In this document: positions 45,127-56,651 of the stretch, piece by piece
How the letters are laid out: each line of letters begins with the position of its first letter
Numbering within the stretch: position 1 is the first letter of the stretch
Assembly: GCF_002127325.2 (NCBI RefSeq)
Contig: NC_035449.2
Span: forward strand, 143,398,414 to 143,462,413
Length of the DNA stretch: 64,000 nt
Reading direction: 5' to 3'
Source of the DNA: Helianthus annuus
Taxonomy: Eukaryota > Streptophyta > Magnoliopsida > Asterales > Asteraceae
Notes under the pieces: model-generated
Seen by the model: only the letters and a program-made list of their open reading frames with translations
What the model was told of the DNA's origin: nothing
Databases searched by the model: none
Program-made: the position numbers and the translations under genes

Positions 45127-48100
45127 TTAGTTCAGGAGGGTCTCCAAAGCTAAAAAGGCTTTGGATGGGGTCACAACAGAGTCAGTCTCAAGTCCAGGAA
45201 CATGGACAATGGTTAGCTCAGGGTTTTGAATAGTTTTTGAACCATTTTTCTCTAACCACTGTTGTGGACCATTTCCTGTCAGGTGTTGAAATCCAAAAGG
45301 ATGCATGTTCACTTTTGATTTAGAGGGCCTTTTGTAAGCCTCGTAAACATGTGAGACCCTTTGGTATGGAGGTTGACCTTTTCCTCTTTGGAATTGGTTA
45401 GCTGGTGGTGCATCTGTCACTTGCACATCTCTGGGGACAGCTGTTTTGTAACAGCTGTTTAGATAGACACAAATGGTTGTTGTTTCTTGATGGATGATTT
45501 TGATGAACTCTCAAGTGTTTTTGAAGTGTACTTTTTTCTTTTAACCTCAAAAGTTTTGAGGTACACACACTCTTGAGTGAGATGATTGGCTTTTCCACAG
45601 ATGGTGCAACTTGGTGTAGGCTCAATTATGCTTGTTTTGTTAATGTCAAAAGCTTTTAAATGAATACAATCCTTTGTGGAATGGTTTCTCTTTTTACAAA
45701 AGTCATAAAACAGATTTTTTAGTTTTTGTCTTTTCTTCCTCTTTTCAACTTCCTTTGCAACAGAGTTTTGAACCACTTTTGGGATGTCTTTAAGAGGAAT
45801 GACCTTAGCCTTAGGTGCTTTCACACCCTCAACTGTGGAAAAATCCATTGGTTTGAAATTCTCAAGGATGTCACACTCATCTGACCAGGTGGGTTTGAAC
45901 TGATATTTTTCAATCTCTTCAAAGGTTGATGACCTCTCTGGCCTTTCTAAAATGATTTTGTTACTATTTTTATCATTGATTTTAATTTCTTGACCATCCT
46001 TGTTTTTTGGGATTATCTCAACAGAACCAAACTCATTTACAGCAGTGTTTTCAGTTTGGTTATTTTTCCTGAAGCCTATGCCAAACTTTACATTGCTTTT
46101 GATCTGTTTCTCTAACATCAGCTCATAACCTTTGCAGGACTCCACCCATTTTTCACAAGTGATTTGGGTGGATTCCATCTCCTTTTTACAAGCCTGATAT
46201 TTTTCTATCATGGCTTGGAATTGGTCCTTGGTTATGTTGTATTCATGTTTCAAACTGCAGATTTCATTATCCTTTTCATACAGTTTGTTTTTCAATTCTT
46301 TAACAGATTTTTCAAATTATACTTCATCTTTTAAAATCTTATCCCTAAGGTTTTCATTCACCTCTTTAACATTAGCAAATGCTATGATTCATTTGTCTGA
46401 ACACAGGTTTTTCAAGTCCTGAGGTGATACCTTAGCTGCAGCCATCATGGCACAATCACAAACATTCTCACAACCACTGGTATCCTTCTCCACTTCATCA
46501 ACACACCATGGGTCAGCTAGAGGTTCCAACAGTGGTTCAGGTTCTTTCTCTAGCAGTTGTTCACCAACAACAGCAGTAACCACTGCTTTAGCAACTTCAT
46601 CCACTGTTTCAGCACTGGGTTCCACTTCTTCAGTTTCCAGCCCTTCAGGAATTGACTCTAATGCTGCAAAACAAAATTCATCACAAGGGATATCATTCTT
46701 AGCAAACAGAGCAAAATTATCTTCATTCAAATCATCAGGCATGCTACTCCAATCAACAAAGCCTTGGGTAAAGAAGCTTTGCTGACTAGCCTCTGCTGAA
46801 GCAGATGTTTGTGCAGCATGTTGTGGTGCAGGTTGTTACACTTGAACCTGAGAGACTGGGGCTTGGACATACTGGATTTTTGGAACAATGGTTTAAACAT
46901 ATTTCACTGGAACAGTGTTTACAGGGTGTGCAAAATAGGCAGTGTTTTACATGTGTGCTGCATGGGTATATTGGGAATAGTGCATAGTGTTTTGTGTATT
47001 TTGAGGTCTAGGGCTGGGATAAGTAATGATTGGTCCAGAATTTTGACTCCTACATTCCCTAGCAAAGTGTCCTAGCCTGTTACACTTGTAGCACTTAATT
47101 TTGGATTTATCCAACCCCAGTTTTAGATTCCCATGCAACCCTGGAAATTTTCTTCCTGTTCTCTTATAAAACTTGCTGGTTCTTACACTCAGCAGTGCTA
47201 GTTGGTGCAGTATGTTGTCAGAATTCTGGTTTTCCTCCAGATCAGTGGGATCAAAGTGCTGGAGATCATTGAGCTCAAAGGATAAGTTGTTAGAATTCTG
47301 GTTTTCCCCACTTGCTGTAAAAGCATAGTTGGGTGAGTAAGACTCAGAGTTGTTAAAAGCTCCACCAGCAGTTATGTCAATGTAATGATCATAACTCTGA
47401 TCCTTACTACCACCAGATTCTTCTTGACCCAGAAGTGTTGTGTTACCAAAGGTGTAATCATCAGCAACCTTCCTAGATTCCTGTAACTTCTTTTTCTGGT
47501 TCAACTCGCTGTCATAGGTGAGGAGTCAACCATGAAGTTGGGTCAAACTTTGCTCTTTAAAACCCACAGAATTTCTAGTTACAAAAGCTATAGTATCCCA
47601 TTTATCTGGTAATGACCTTAGAAACCTACTATTTAAAGTGGACTTTGCAAATTCGACATTAACCAGTTTAAGTTCACTAATGAGATAGCTAAATCTTTCA
47701 AACTGTTGGGTTAGAGACTCTCCTTTGACATGACAAAAGGTTTCGTACTGTTGATTCAAAACCTCCCTATTGTTTTCTATAACCTCTTCTGTTCCACCGA
47801 ACTGCTCTTTCAGTGCATCCCACAGCTCTTTGGCACTGTTACAGTGTAACAGTCCAGCATAAATGTTATTTGGGAGAGCTGAGGCCATAATGCTAAAAGC
47901 CTTTGCATCTAATTCAATTTTTTGAAAATCCTGAACTGAGTAATTTTCAAGGCTTCTAGGCACTTGGCCTTTGAGATCTTCTGTGCTAGGCACCATTGGA
48001 ACATGTGGTCCAAAGATGACTGACTTCCAGCAGCCGGTGTTTTGCTGAGCTAACACATGGCCCATCCTACGTTGCCAGATATTGTACTCGGATCTGACAA

Positions 48101-48158
48101 GCATAGGTGGCTTGAATAGTGTTTCGGTGTTGTGAGGGTCCTGTAAGTGTGATGTCAT
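45127..48158 (-). pseudogene. gag: Copia gag of element A, several stops
   Basis: ATG 48158 starts MTSHLQDPHNTETLFK. The copia gag block follows (SEYNIWQRRMGHVLAQQNTG, AKELWDALKEQFGG, FLRSLPDKWDTIAF). After a stop at 47526 the same frame gives an Asn/Ser-rich linker and a CCHC knuckle CYKCNRLGHFAREC near 47070. Then come an acidic part (46742-46389), a charged helical part (46295-45459) and a second, CCHC-type CTICGKANHLTQEC near 45590, preceded by a degenerate one (FCKKRNHSTKDC). A frameshift leads to 45426-45127. The N-terminal ~900 codons share one frame apart from stops. Confidence 0.82.
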
Positions 48159-48312
48159 CTTGGTTGTTTTACAGAACTTTTTGAATTATCAACTTTTAAA
48201 CATGATTACACTTTACTCTGTTTTTCAACTGATACGAACAACTTAAGTATTAATAGATTTGAGCTGAATTTTTATGTCAATTTGATTGTTAGATCGAATT
48301 TGACTATCCTAT

Positions 48313-48326
48313 GCTCTGATAACAAT
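48313..48326 (-). promoter_or_regulatory. Primer binding site, tRNA-Met type
   Basis: Read on - after the LTR: ATTGTTATCAGAGC, the tRNA-Met primer sequence with one change. It belongs to the gag on its left. Confidence 0.85.
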
Positions 48327-48806
48327 TGTTAGGATCTGAGTTTGTTTGATTGTGTTGTTTAATTAAGTGAATAATTGTTGGACCGTGTGCGACCCTAAAT
48401 AGTCAGTTTAAGGCAGTTCATCTTCGTGTACAGAGGCAGAATCAATGTAAACAAAGTCACAACAGCTTTTCCTTTCAATTTTCTTCTCTATTAATGCTTT
48501 CTGAGTAAATTTTGACAGCGTTTCGACACCTAACACATGACCTGATTTCACTCCAACGTTGCAAATGAAATTACAAACCAGGTATATATAATGCAACTGA
48601 TTTCACTCCAAATGATAGGAGTGGAATCACATTTGGAGAGAAACCCCCTGGTGAGCTTTGGAGCGAAACCCCTTGGATACCCTAGGAGCGAAATCACCTA
48701 TCTAACACATGCTAAAACCTATTTCTTGATTTCCGTGCTCCAATCTAACCAATCTAGACCTAAGACTTGATACAGACGCAGTTAACAGACATTCAAAGCA
48801 CCAACA
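48327..48806 (-). repeat. Copia LTR shared by two elements
   Basis: 480 bases; on - TGTTGGTGCTTTG to GATCCTAACA. A primer site adjoins its left edge and a polypurine tract (on + GACTCCCCCTTGG, 48807 on) adjoins its right edge. Inside, GATTTCACTCC and GGAGCGAAATC-like strings recur in both directions (about 48540-48690). Confidence 0.88.
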
Positions 48807-50239
48807 GACTCCCCCTTGGATGTTGACGAAGTCTTCGGTATCGAGTCTTCAGTCTTCGTCTTTTCTCCAACTCTGTCTTCTCATTTCATCAACTCTATTC
48901 ATAGGTTCAGGATCTTGATTTGACTCTGTCTTCTGTCTCCCCTTTGACTGTTGACCCAGAACTCTAGACTCCCCCTTTCACAGACTCCCCCACTCGGAAT
49001 GCTGGGATCTAGGATCTTAATCTGGTTCAAACTTTGACTTTATGCGCCATGGGAATGACAAAATCCACAACCTATTACTCAACCAATAACATTACCATTC
49101 TATCTTTTCAATAATAAATCACAAACTCAATTAGCTCTAGAAATCCACTCAAGTATTCAGGTCCAAATTAATGACCCTGATTACTCAATTAATCTACCAA
49201 GTCCAAGTTAATGACCTTGGTTGATCATTGACGAATCAAACTGATTTAAAAACAACAATTTTCACATATTTTCTGAAAATAACAAGTATCAAGTTAATGA
49301 AGACTTTTCAACAATCAGGTTTTAACAAGTATAAGCTCTTCTCATCCTCCAGTCCAGAACCTCTTGCATATGCTTCAACTTCTGAGAATCCAACGATCAA
49401 CTCTCCACTTTGTTTTGTCGGAAAATAAAGTAGAAATAAAATCTTTTTGGATTTTTAACAACGTTTCTAAACTAGGAAATGAAATACAGAAACTTAAATT
49501 GTGGAATGTAAACAAAGTAAACTATTTACAAACTTATTTTTGGTGAGCGTGTCAGGGAATCATATCAGTTATCAGACAAGTTACCAGTACCGTTAAGGGG
49601 TTAAATGCGAGGGCCGTGAGAGCTCAGGTCGTACTTCCGTATACGCAGAGAGATGACGGCTTCGACTTTTCGGTGTGTCCCCTTTAGAGGATCTTTTAAT
49701 TTAATAGCAATGATTACCAATTTTATTGTTTAATCAAGTTGCTGAGGGTGATGCTATGTTTCAAGCATTTGCGGAAAGTATTATTCGGGGACTAGGTCAG
49801 AACTTCCATTCAGCAGAAGTTCCGGAATAATACCCCAGATATCACTGAGTATAAAGACCTAGTATTTCAGAAAGAGGGACCTTTCAAACGAGATTTCAGG
49901 GGTTACCTATATATCCAAGTAGTGTTCCCCACAAATTTCGCAAGTTTGAAATTTTAGGTTTATATCCCGAAAAAATCTACTAAATGTGCGAAAACCTATC
50001 GACACATTATCAGTGAGACTGTTTAACTCTTTATACTTTACAAATCTTTAGCATACTGTAACTGTCAAACCGATGTACTATCATTTTCCTTAAATACACA
50101 AGCTCTTTTTCAGATTTTATATTGTTTTTGGATTTTGAAATTTTATCATGTTTTTGTATTTTTGAATTTTTTACTGTTTTTGTATTTTTCTGAAAATCTA
50201 TCTACATCTACTCCCCCTAAATACCAAAACAGGTAAAAA
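48807..50239 (-). other. Copia B PPT and non-coding 3' region
   Basis: Read on -, the PPT is CCAAGGGGGAGTC at the LTR. Further GGGGGAGTC-like copies lie near 48960-48990. No gene in about 1.4 kb. Blocks at 49631-49641, 49848-49859 and 50072-50086 match the 3' region of the copia element at 25026-34870 in the same order. Confidence 0.75.
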
Positions 50240-51790
50240 TCAACAAACCATTGCAGATTGTTTCTCATCTTCATCCGCAACAGTATTCTCATCAATGCCT
50301 ACAATTCCATCCGACACCGAAAGAAGCTTCATACCATTCAGTTTTAAAAGATATTTAAAACGAGTTTTATCAAAAGCTTTGGTATATAAATCAGCTTTCT
50401 GTTCGTCAGTGTGGATTTTCTCAATTCGAATCAACTTCTTCTCGAAGCAATCTCGGATGAAGTGATGTCGAATTTCTATGTGTTTAGTTTTAGCATGATG
50501 TACTGGATTCTTTGTTATATTTATAACGGCCTCATTATCAACAAAAAGAGGTGTGTTAAGAAACTGCAAACTGTAGTCGTGCATCTGTTGCTGTATCCAC
50601 AGGATCTGAGAGCAGCAACTGCTAGCAGATACGTACTCCGCTTCACATGTAGATAGCGCCACAGACGTTTGTTTCTTACACTGCCAGGTAAACAAGCGAG
50701 GTCCATAGAACTGGCATCCTGCAGTTGTTGATTTTGAATTGACCTTGCAGCATCCGAAATCCGAATCGGAATACCCTTCGAGCGTAAAGTCGCCTTTCCT
50801 AGGATACCACAACCCCAATGAAGGAGTTCCTTTCAGGTAGCGCAATATCCTCTTCACAATAATCATGTGTGAAGCTCTCGGGTTAGATTGATATCTTGCT
50901 GCGAGGCACGTTGGGTACATGATATCAGGACATGAAGCTCTTAAGTACATCAATGAACCGATCATGGAACGATAGAATGTCTCATCAGCCCTGTCTCCGG
51001 TGAGATCTGGGTGAATCCCATGATTCGTTGCAAGTGGGGTAGCAGCTGGAGTAGAACTTGACATCCCAAATTTCTCTAGAATATCACGAACGTACTTCGT
51101 CTGATGTATGAAAATTCCCTCAGGTAGTTGTTCAACTTGAAGACCCAAAAAGAATTTCATTTCCCCCAATGATGACATTTCGAACTTTTGCTTCATCACT
51201 GATTCAAAGTCTTTGCACAGACTCTCATTTGTTGACCCAAAAATTATATCATCCACATAAATCTGTACTATCAGAAGATGTTCGTCGACCACTTTGGTGA
51301 AGAGAGTGGCATCCACTTTTCCACGAATGAAGTTGTTGGCTAGTAGGTGTTGAGACAAAGTCTCGTACTAAGCTCTCGGGGCCTGGTGTAAACCATACAG
51401 CGCTTTGTCCAATAAGTAGACCTTGTTTTTGTGGATTGGGTCGGTGAAGCCCGGCGGCTGTCCGACATAAACCTCCTCTTTAACCTTCCCATAAAGAAAC
51501 GCCGATTTTACATCTAGCTGATATACTTTGAAGTTCTTCCAAGATGCAAATGCCAGGAAAATTCTGATTGCCTCTAGTCGTGCCATAGAAGCGTACACTT
51601 CAGTAAAATCAATCCCCTCCTGTTGACTAAATCCCTGAACAACTAGTCGAGCCTTGTTTCGTACAACAACTCCTTTGTCGTCTCTCTTACACTTAAATAC
51701 CCATTTCGTATTAATTTTCCTGTGACCATCTGGCAAATCAACTAACTTCCACACCCCCAACTTTTCAAACTGACTTAACTCTTCTTGCAT
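50240..51790 (-). pseudogene. pol: Copia B reverse transcriptase and RNase H
   Basis: Frame 51790-51371 has the RT start ([54 protein letters not shown]). A TAG at 51368-51370 is followed in the same frame by YVDDIIFGS, the RT active site, and RNase H blocks (GYSDSDFGCCKVNSKST, STCEAEYVSA, LFVDNEAVINITKNP, RHHFIRDCFEKKL) to a normal-looking end (KAFDKTRFKYLLKLNGMK plus an acidic tail). RNase H looks complete. The single stop disables the copy. Confidence 0.92.
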
Positions 51791-51820
51791 CGCAATGACC
51801 CAAGAGTCTTCAGTAAGCGC

Positions 51821-53409
51821 CTATTTGTAAGTTTGCGGTTCGACCTGCAAAATGAAACAACTTAATGAAAATTCAGTTTGTAAAGGTGCTACTGTAGAGT
51901 AAAAACATGTAAGGCCCTGGTCAATTTGACGTCTCGTGCGAACGCCTGTTTGCAACTCTCCAATGATCAACTCCTCAGGATGGTATGAAAGAGTTCGTGG
52001 CATTACTTCACTTGGAACATCTACATTGCCTTCCAGATTAGTAACATTCTGATCTGCATCTTGTTCACCAATTTGGTTTGTTTGACTTGAAATCTGGATA
52101 TGCTCCCCCTCAGAATCTGAATCACCATGATCAAATACTGGCATGTTCTCAGCTTCTTGATCATCATTCTCTGCCGACTGATTACCAGGAGCAACTTCAT
52201 CATCATGTTGACCAACATTGCTAGGACCTGCTTCATCATCATTTGAAGTTTCCTGAGGTCTTCTAGAATACTCAGCTGGGAACCTGTGCTGCGACTCATA
52301 CTCTCGCAAAATATCCAGCTCATCAAAGAAATCTTCATCTTCCTCTGATTCTTCTCTCATGTCAAACGAATCCCACAATTTCTCATAATGATAACGCCAT
52401 GAATCTCCTGGATTCTGCAGCGGCATAGTATAACCTTGACATTCAACATTTGCAGCTTCAATAATCCGCTTCTCACTTGGAACGAAAACACGTCGCATCG
52501 GGCTTGCATAACCAACAAAGATACCCTCAATGCACTTCGGACCAAACTTTCCATGAGGTTCTATAACAGTACAGGGTGACCCGAACAGCTCTAGATACTT
52601 CAAATTCGGTTTGCAGTTATTGATTAACTCAAAGCATGTTTTGTTGAACTTCTTGACAGTGAGAACTCTGTTGAGCGTATAGCATGCGGTGGAAACAGCT
52701 TCAGCCCAAAAATTTATCGGTAATTTTGAATCTGCGAGCATTGTTCTAGCTGTCTCGATTAGTGTCCGGTTTTTGCGTTCTGCGACTCCATTCTGCTGCG
52801 GAGTGTATGGAGCACTAAACTCATGCAATATATCTCTTTCATCACAAAGTTCTTCCATCTTGCTGTTCTTGAATTCAGTACCATTATCACTTCGAATTCT
52901 TTTGATACGCCTTTGGTACAGATTCTCAATCTTCTTGAACAACGCCATCAAACTATCAAACGTTTCATCTTTCGCCTTCAAGAAAGAAACCCATGAAAAT
53001 CTGGAATAATCATCAGTAATGATCAAACAGTAATGCAATCCCCTTCCAGATGAAAACCTTTGACGTGAACTCCTATAACCAAATCGTTGTGCACCAAGTG
53101 ATTCATTTTTCTTAGATGTATATGCCCTATCTTGTGGTGCCACAATCTGGATTCTTTCTCAGTTGCCCTGGACACAAAACAATGAGCCTGACCCGTGGTT
53201 ATGGTAGCTACGCTCATGTCCAACACGTACAGATCATTAACTCTTGGTGCCCTCATGATAATCCATTCCTCAGGGATTACAAATCCTGGCTTCAAGATCA
53301 AACATTCTTTATCAGTGAAGTGAGTAGTATACATCCTGTCACAGATCTGGGAGATACTCAGCAGATTATTCTCTAGCTCAGCAATGTAATTAACTCTTTC
53401 AAACGTCAC
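51821..53409 (-). pseudogene. pol: Copia B integrase
   Basis: 53409-53023 has the GAG-pre-integrase part (ESRLWHHKIGHIHLRKMN). The CxxC half of the zinc site is lost near a frameshift that leads to 53143-51821. The catalytic core reads IITDDYSRFSWVSF, IRSDNGTEFKN and APYTPQQNGVAERKNRTLIE. A long acidic Asp/Glu/Gln linker follows, as usual before copia RT. An in-frame TAG at 51821-51823 ends it; RT continues in the same frame. Confidence 0.9.
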
Positions 53410-53530
53410 AATCCCATTGGATAACGTTCCTTCACAAACAATCCTACCACCTTGATTACAATGCTGTTTTCCCTGTCATATGTCGAGAGGCTCCACTATC
53501 CATGATCCATCTCGATACAAGTTTTGGAAG
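53410..53530 (-). pseudogene. pol: Copia B protease remnant with deletion
   Basis: The active-site string WIMDSGASRHMTGK is readable on - around 53480-53512. The usual stretch between it and the GGRIV block is shortened by roughly 20 codons with a frame change near 53460. Catalytic Asp-Ser-Gly is present but the enzyme cannot be whole. Confidence 0.7.
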
Positions 53531-53819
53531 ATCCTGCACAAAACACAAATTGACTTAACAACTTCAATAAAGATGCCGATTCATGCTTCTCGATCCAGGA
53601 AGCTCCGGCAAATCAACCTGCTTAGTCAAACATTGTGTCCACCCAAGCCTCATCAGTCTTGGGTGTAACCTTGGTACTTTTGACTCTTGCAATTTGAATT
53701 TTAAAGTTTTCAGCCTTAAGAGGTGGACAATTTGCATCATACTCAATCGGAATTAAACCCTCAACATTTTTCACCTCAGAAGTTGAAATTTTTGTCTCTG
53801 TTTTAGGTTTCCAAACTTG

Positions 53820-54335
53820 TTAAGATAATGCTACCCGTTTGTAAAACTTGTCAGTATTAGTTACCACTTTCTCTACGGGTTCAGTTTTGACTTTGATGTT
53901 GTCATTTTTCAAACTCTTTTTCTCAACAACTAATGGAGTTTTGCCCTTCACATCAACTTTCCGTTTCTGAATCTTCACAACTTCAGTCTTAGGCTTCAAG
54001 TTGGTACAATTGCGAGCAATATGTCCAACCTGATTGCATCTAAAGCATGTTCGAGTGTCAACTACTCGATTTGTGCCTTCAGACTGAAACTGTGAAGCTC
54101 TCTTTTCAAAAAATTCTTCATTTGATTTTGAAAAAATCTTTGCTTCTTCATCAGACAGTGAACTTGAACTGTTCACAAACACCTTCTTTCCAACAAACTT
54201 CTTGTTTTGAACATTTCTCTTCTGATAACTCTTACCTCCCTGATAACCACCCGACCAGTTGTTTCGATTATTGTTATAAAAACGTGGTGAAATAACAGGT
54301 TTCTTGTAGTATGATTTATCTTTCTCAAAATTCAT
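53820..54335 (-). pseudogene. gag: Copia B gag, second zinc-knuckle part
   Basis: 171 codons: Asn/Tyr/Gly-rich start (NNNRNNWSGGYQGGKSYQ), then CFRCNQVGHIARNC (C-x2-C-x4-H-x4-C) near residue 98, then a Lys-rich tail. It corresponds to the part around 31050 in the other copia element. 53531-53819 is linker sequence without an open frame. Confidence 0.82.
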
Positions 54336-54347
54336 TTGTCTCTTTGT

Positions 54348-55442
54348 TTAACTCAAACTGTTCACTTCTGACAACTCAACTTCAACCAATTTGAACACAT
54401 TTGTTAACTTGGAAACATTTACATTCTTAATGGGAAACTCAGAATCCGAAAACAACTTATCAGAACCCGACATCTTGTACATGACAAGAGTAGGTTCATC
54501 ATTTAACTTGTTTCGGAATGTAATTATCCAAGAAACATCCATCATCTTCAGCTGAATCAGACAACACACTTTCAGTTGTGCTTTTGACAATTTCTGTCTG
54601 AACACTATCATCAGATGATGAAGAAGAAAATGTAACATCAATTGAATCAGGAAGTTTCACTTCATTTTCTTCTTCGATTTCAACCAACCCAGATTGCTTT
54701 TTCGAATAATTGTCAAGAACAGGTGGTGGAACTTGATGAAAACCCACCCCGGTTCCATCAGAGTAAACATCTTCGCCGGCTTTGTTTTTCCCGATGGGTT
54801 TGGGAACAATATGTTGCAAAACAAAGCTTGCGGAGTTGTAACTCTTAAGCTTCAACTGGATTCGCTCATTTTCAATTTCAGATTCTTGCACTTTAAGTTT
54901 CAATTTAGCGATTTCATCCAGTTGTTGGTTGATTGATTCTTCTTTTAACGTAAGCACTGCTTTTAGTTGAATGTTTTCTTTATAAGTTTTACCATTTCTG
55001 TCATCATTGTCTTTCATTGTGCTTTTAAGTTTCTCAAACTTTTCAGTGATCTGACGGTTTTCAAGAACTAACTTTTCATTTTCTTGCCTAATCCTTTCAT
55101 GATCAATTTTATCATTTTCAATTTTGTTAGTTAATTCTTTTAACTGTTCAGTTGAAGCTTTAACCATCTTATCACGATAAGGATTTGATCCTCAACACTT
55201 CTAACTCTCGCAGTCAAATCCTCAACTTTCTTATCGTTGCGATAAGTGACTGTGTTACAAACTTTGCATTCCTTGATGCAATTTTTGCAAACAACATCAC
55301 CATTGACTTTCTTACCTGACTCAGTCGTTGACATGTTTAAACTGACCTGGCCTTTGGACTTAGAGACGGATTTAGAATCTACCTCAAGCGCCTTAGCTGC
55401 CAGCACTTTGTCAGCCATTTTTCCAATATTTTCAGCATTCAA
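54348..55442 (-). pseudogene. gag: Copia B gag, coiled-coil part
   Basis: Three overlapping frames with frameshifts. 55167-54499 has a long heptad-like helix (LTNKIENDKIDHERIRQENE, QLDEIAKLKLKVQESEIENE), then a VPPPVLDNY segment and an acidic Ser-rich tail. Similar order (helix, PPPLS/PPPVL segment, acidic tail) is seen at 32228-31302. It would drive Gag assembly. Confidence 0.8.
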
Positions 55443-55589
55443 CTCCTGCGTAATGTCAATGATCCTAGTATCAACCTTCTTTGACTCTTTCTCTTCTTTC
55501 TCCTTATCTTCTTTCTCTTTCTCTTCTCCGGTTCCCCACCATTTATTCTGCCAATAATCATCATCATCTTTGAACTCTTTGATTATGGC

Positions 55590-56651
55590 TTATATATCAA
55601 GATAACACTCCCTGTCTGGATCCCATCTTCTTGCTCTTTTTGCTTCAAAATAGATACCAGATATTCTGATCAATCTGTTCGTGGCCAACATTCTTCTGTA
55701 ATTATACTTCTGCTCTTCAGTTTTGTTGTCTTTCCAAGGAATAGGTTCAGTTTTTGCCATGAAAGCATATCCAACCGCATACTCTTCAAGTAACAACTCA
55801 CTCCAGTCGTAACCTTCATCTCGTGAATTACAGCAAGAGCTCTAGACCGTTCTTTGTTCTCCTCAACTTGCTTCAATCTTGGCGGCTCGGATTTATTCTG
55901 ATGATAGATCGCCTTCTTTTAGTAGTCTTCTCTGAATGGGTTCTCAGACTCATCGGCATAAGCATTCCGGCATTCACATTTGAAGTGACATTTCTGCTTG
56001 CATTTGAAGCACGTCACCTTGGACTTGTCAAACCCCAATTTGGTAGATGGTCCACCAATTGACTTCCTCCCCGTGATTTCCATAAAACGTTGTGCACGAC
56101 GAACTGCACTGGCCATACACCACCGTATGTCGATCAGTTCCATCTCTTCAGGATCAATCTGATCATAATCTTCTTTCGTCAGGTTGGTGTTGCCTATCTT
56201 CCCAGCTACAAGACTTTCATAGGATTCTAACACTGACGCCAAGAAAACCATCTGCTACTTCGCCGACTCTTCGCTGAAGTTCTGAGCGTTCTTCATGTCT
56301 ACAGCGATGTTGCAGTGAAACAAGTTCTTTGCATCAGAATGGTTTGCAGATGATGTAGATCCACTGTGATATCCACTGCTTTGACTGCTTTGATTTTCTT
56401 TCCTTGTTGTGGACACATTCTCAGCAGAAAATGCAGTCTTGGGAGATGTAGTTTTTGGCATCATACTCTTTGGATAATACAAATCCAAATTCTGCTGGTA
56501 AGATGAGTGATTAACTTTGAATGTCTTTTTCAATTCCAACTCGTGACTCTCGAGTTTCTCAATCAGCAAGTCTACAGTCAACACTTCTGGTGCCTTGATA
56601 GTATTTTTCAGCATCAACGCATAATATCGCCAATCCATCTCGTCTGGCAAC
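55590..56651 (-). pseudogene. gag: Copia B gag, N-terminal part with first zinc knuckle
   Basis: Frame 56651-56255 (gag core remnant LPDEMDWRYYALMLKNTI) continues after TAG 56255-56257 into 56251-55919 with IDPEEMELIDIRWCMASAVR and the CCHC knuckle CFKCKQKCHFKCEC near 55985. Frames 55876-55670 and 55796-55590 continue gag with frameshifts. The first codons of the longest frame (before LPDEMD) come from the gypsy LTR that cut the gene. Confidence 0.82.

Larger units (their letters stand above)
45127..48806 (-). mobile_element. Copia element A: LTR, primer site and gag only
   Basis: On -: LTR 48806-48327, tRNA-Met primer site, leader, then gag to 45127. Protease, integrase, reverse transcriptase and the second LTR are absent to the left. 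The LTR is also in the position of a 3' LTR for the copia element to its right. Confidence 0.78.
48327..56651 (-). mobile_element. Copia element B, 5' end cut off by a gypsy LTR
   Basis: On - from the right: gag (from 56651), coiled coil, second zinc knuckle, protease remnant, integrase, reverse transcriptase, RNase H, 3' region, PPT, and the LTR shared with element A. The N-terminus of gag, leader and 5' LTR are missing because a gypsy LTR begins at 56652. Several stops and frameshifts and a deletion in protease are present. Confidence 0.85.
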
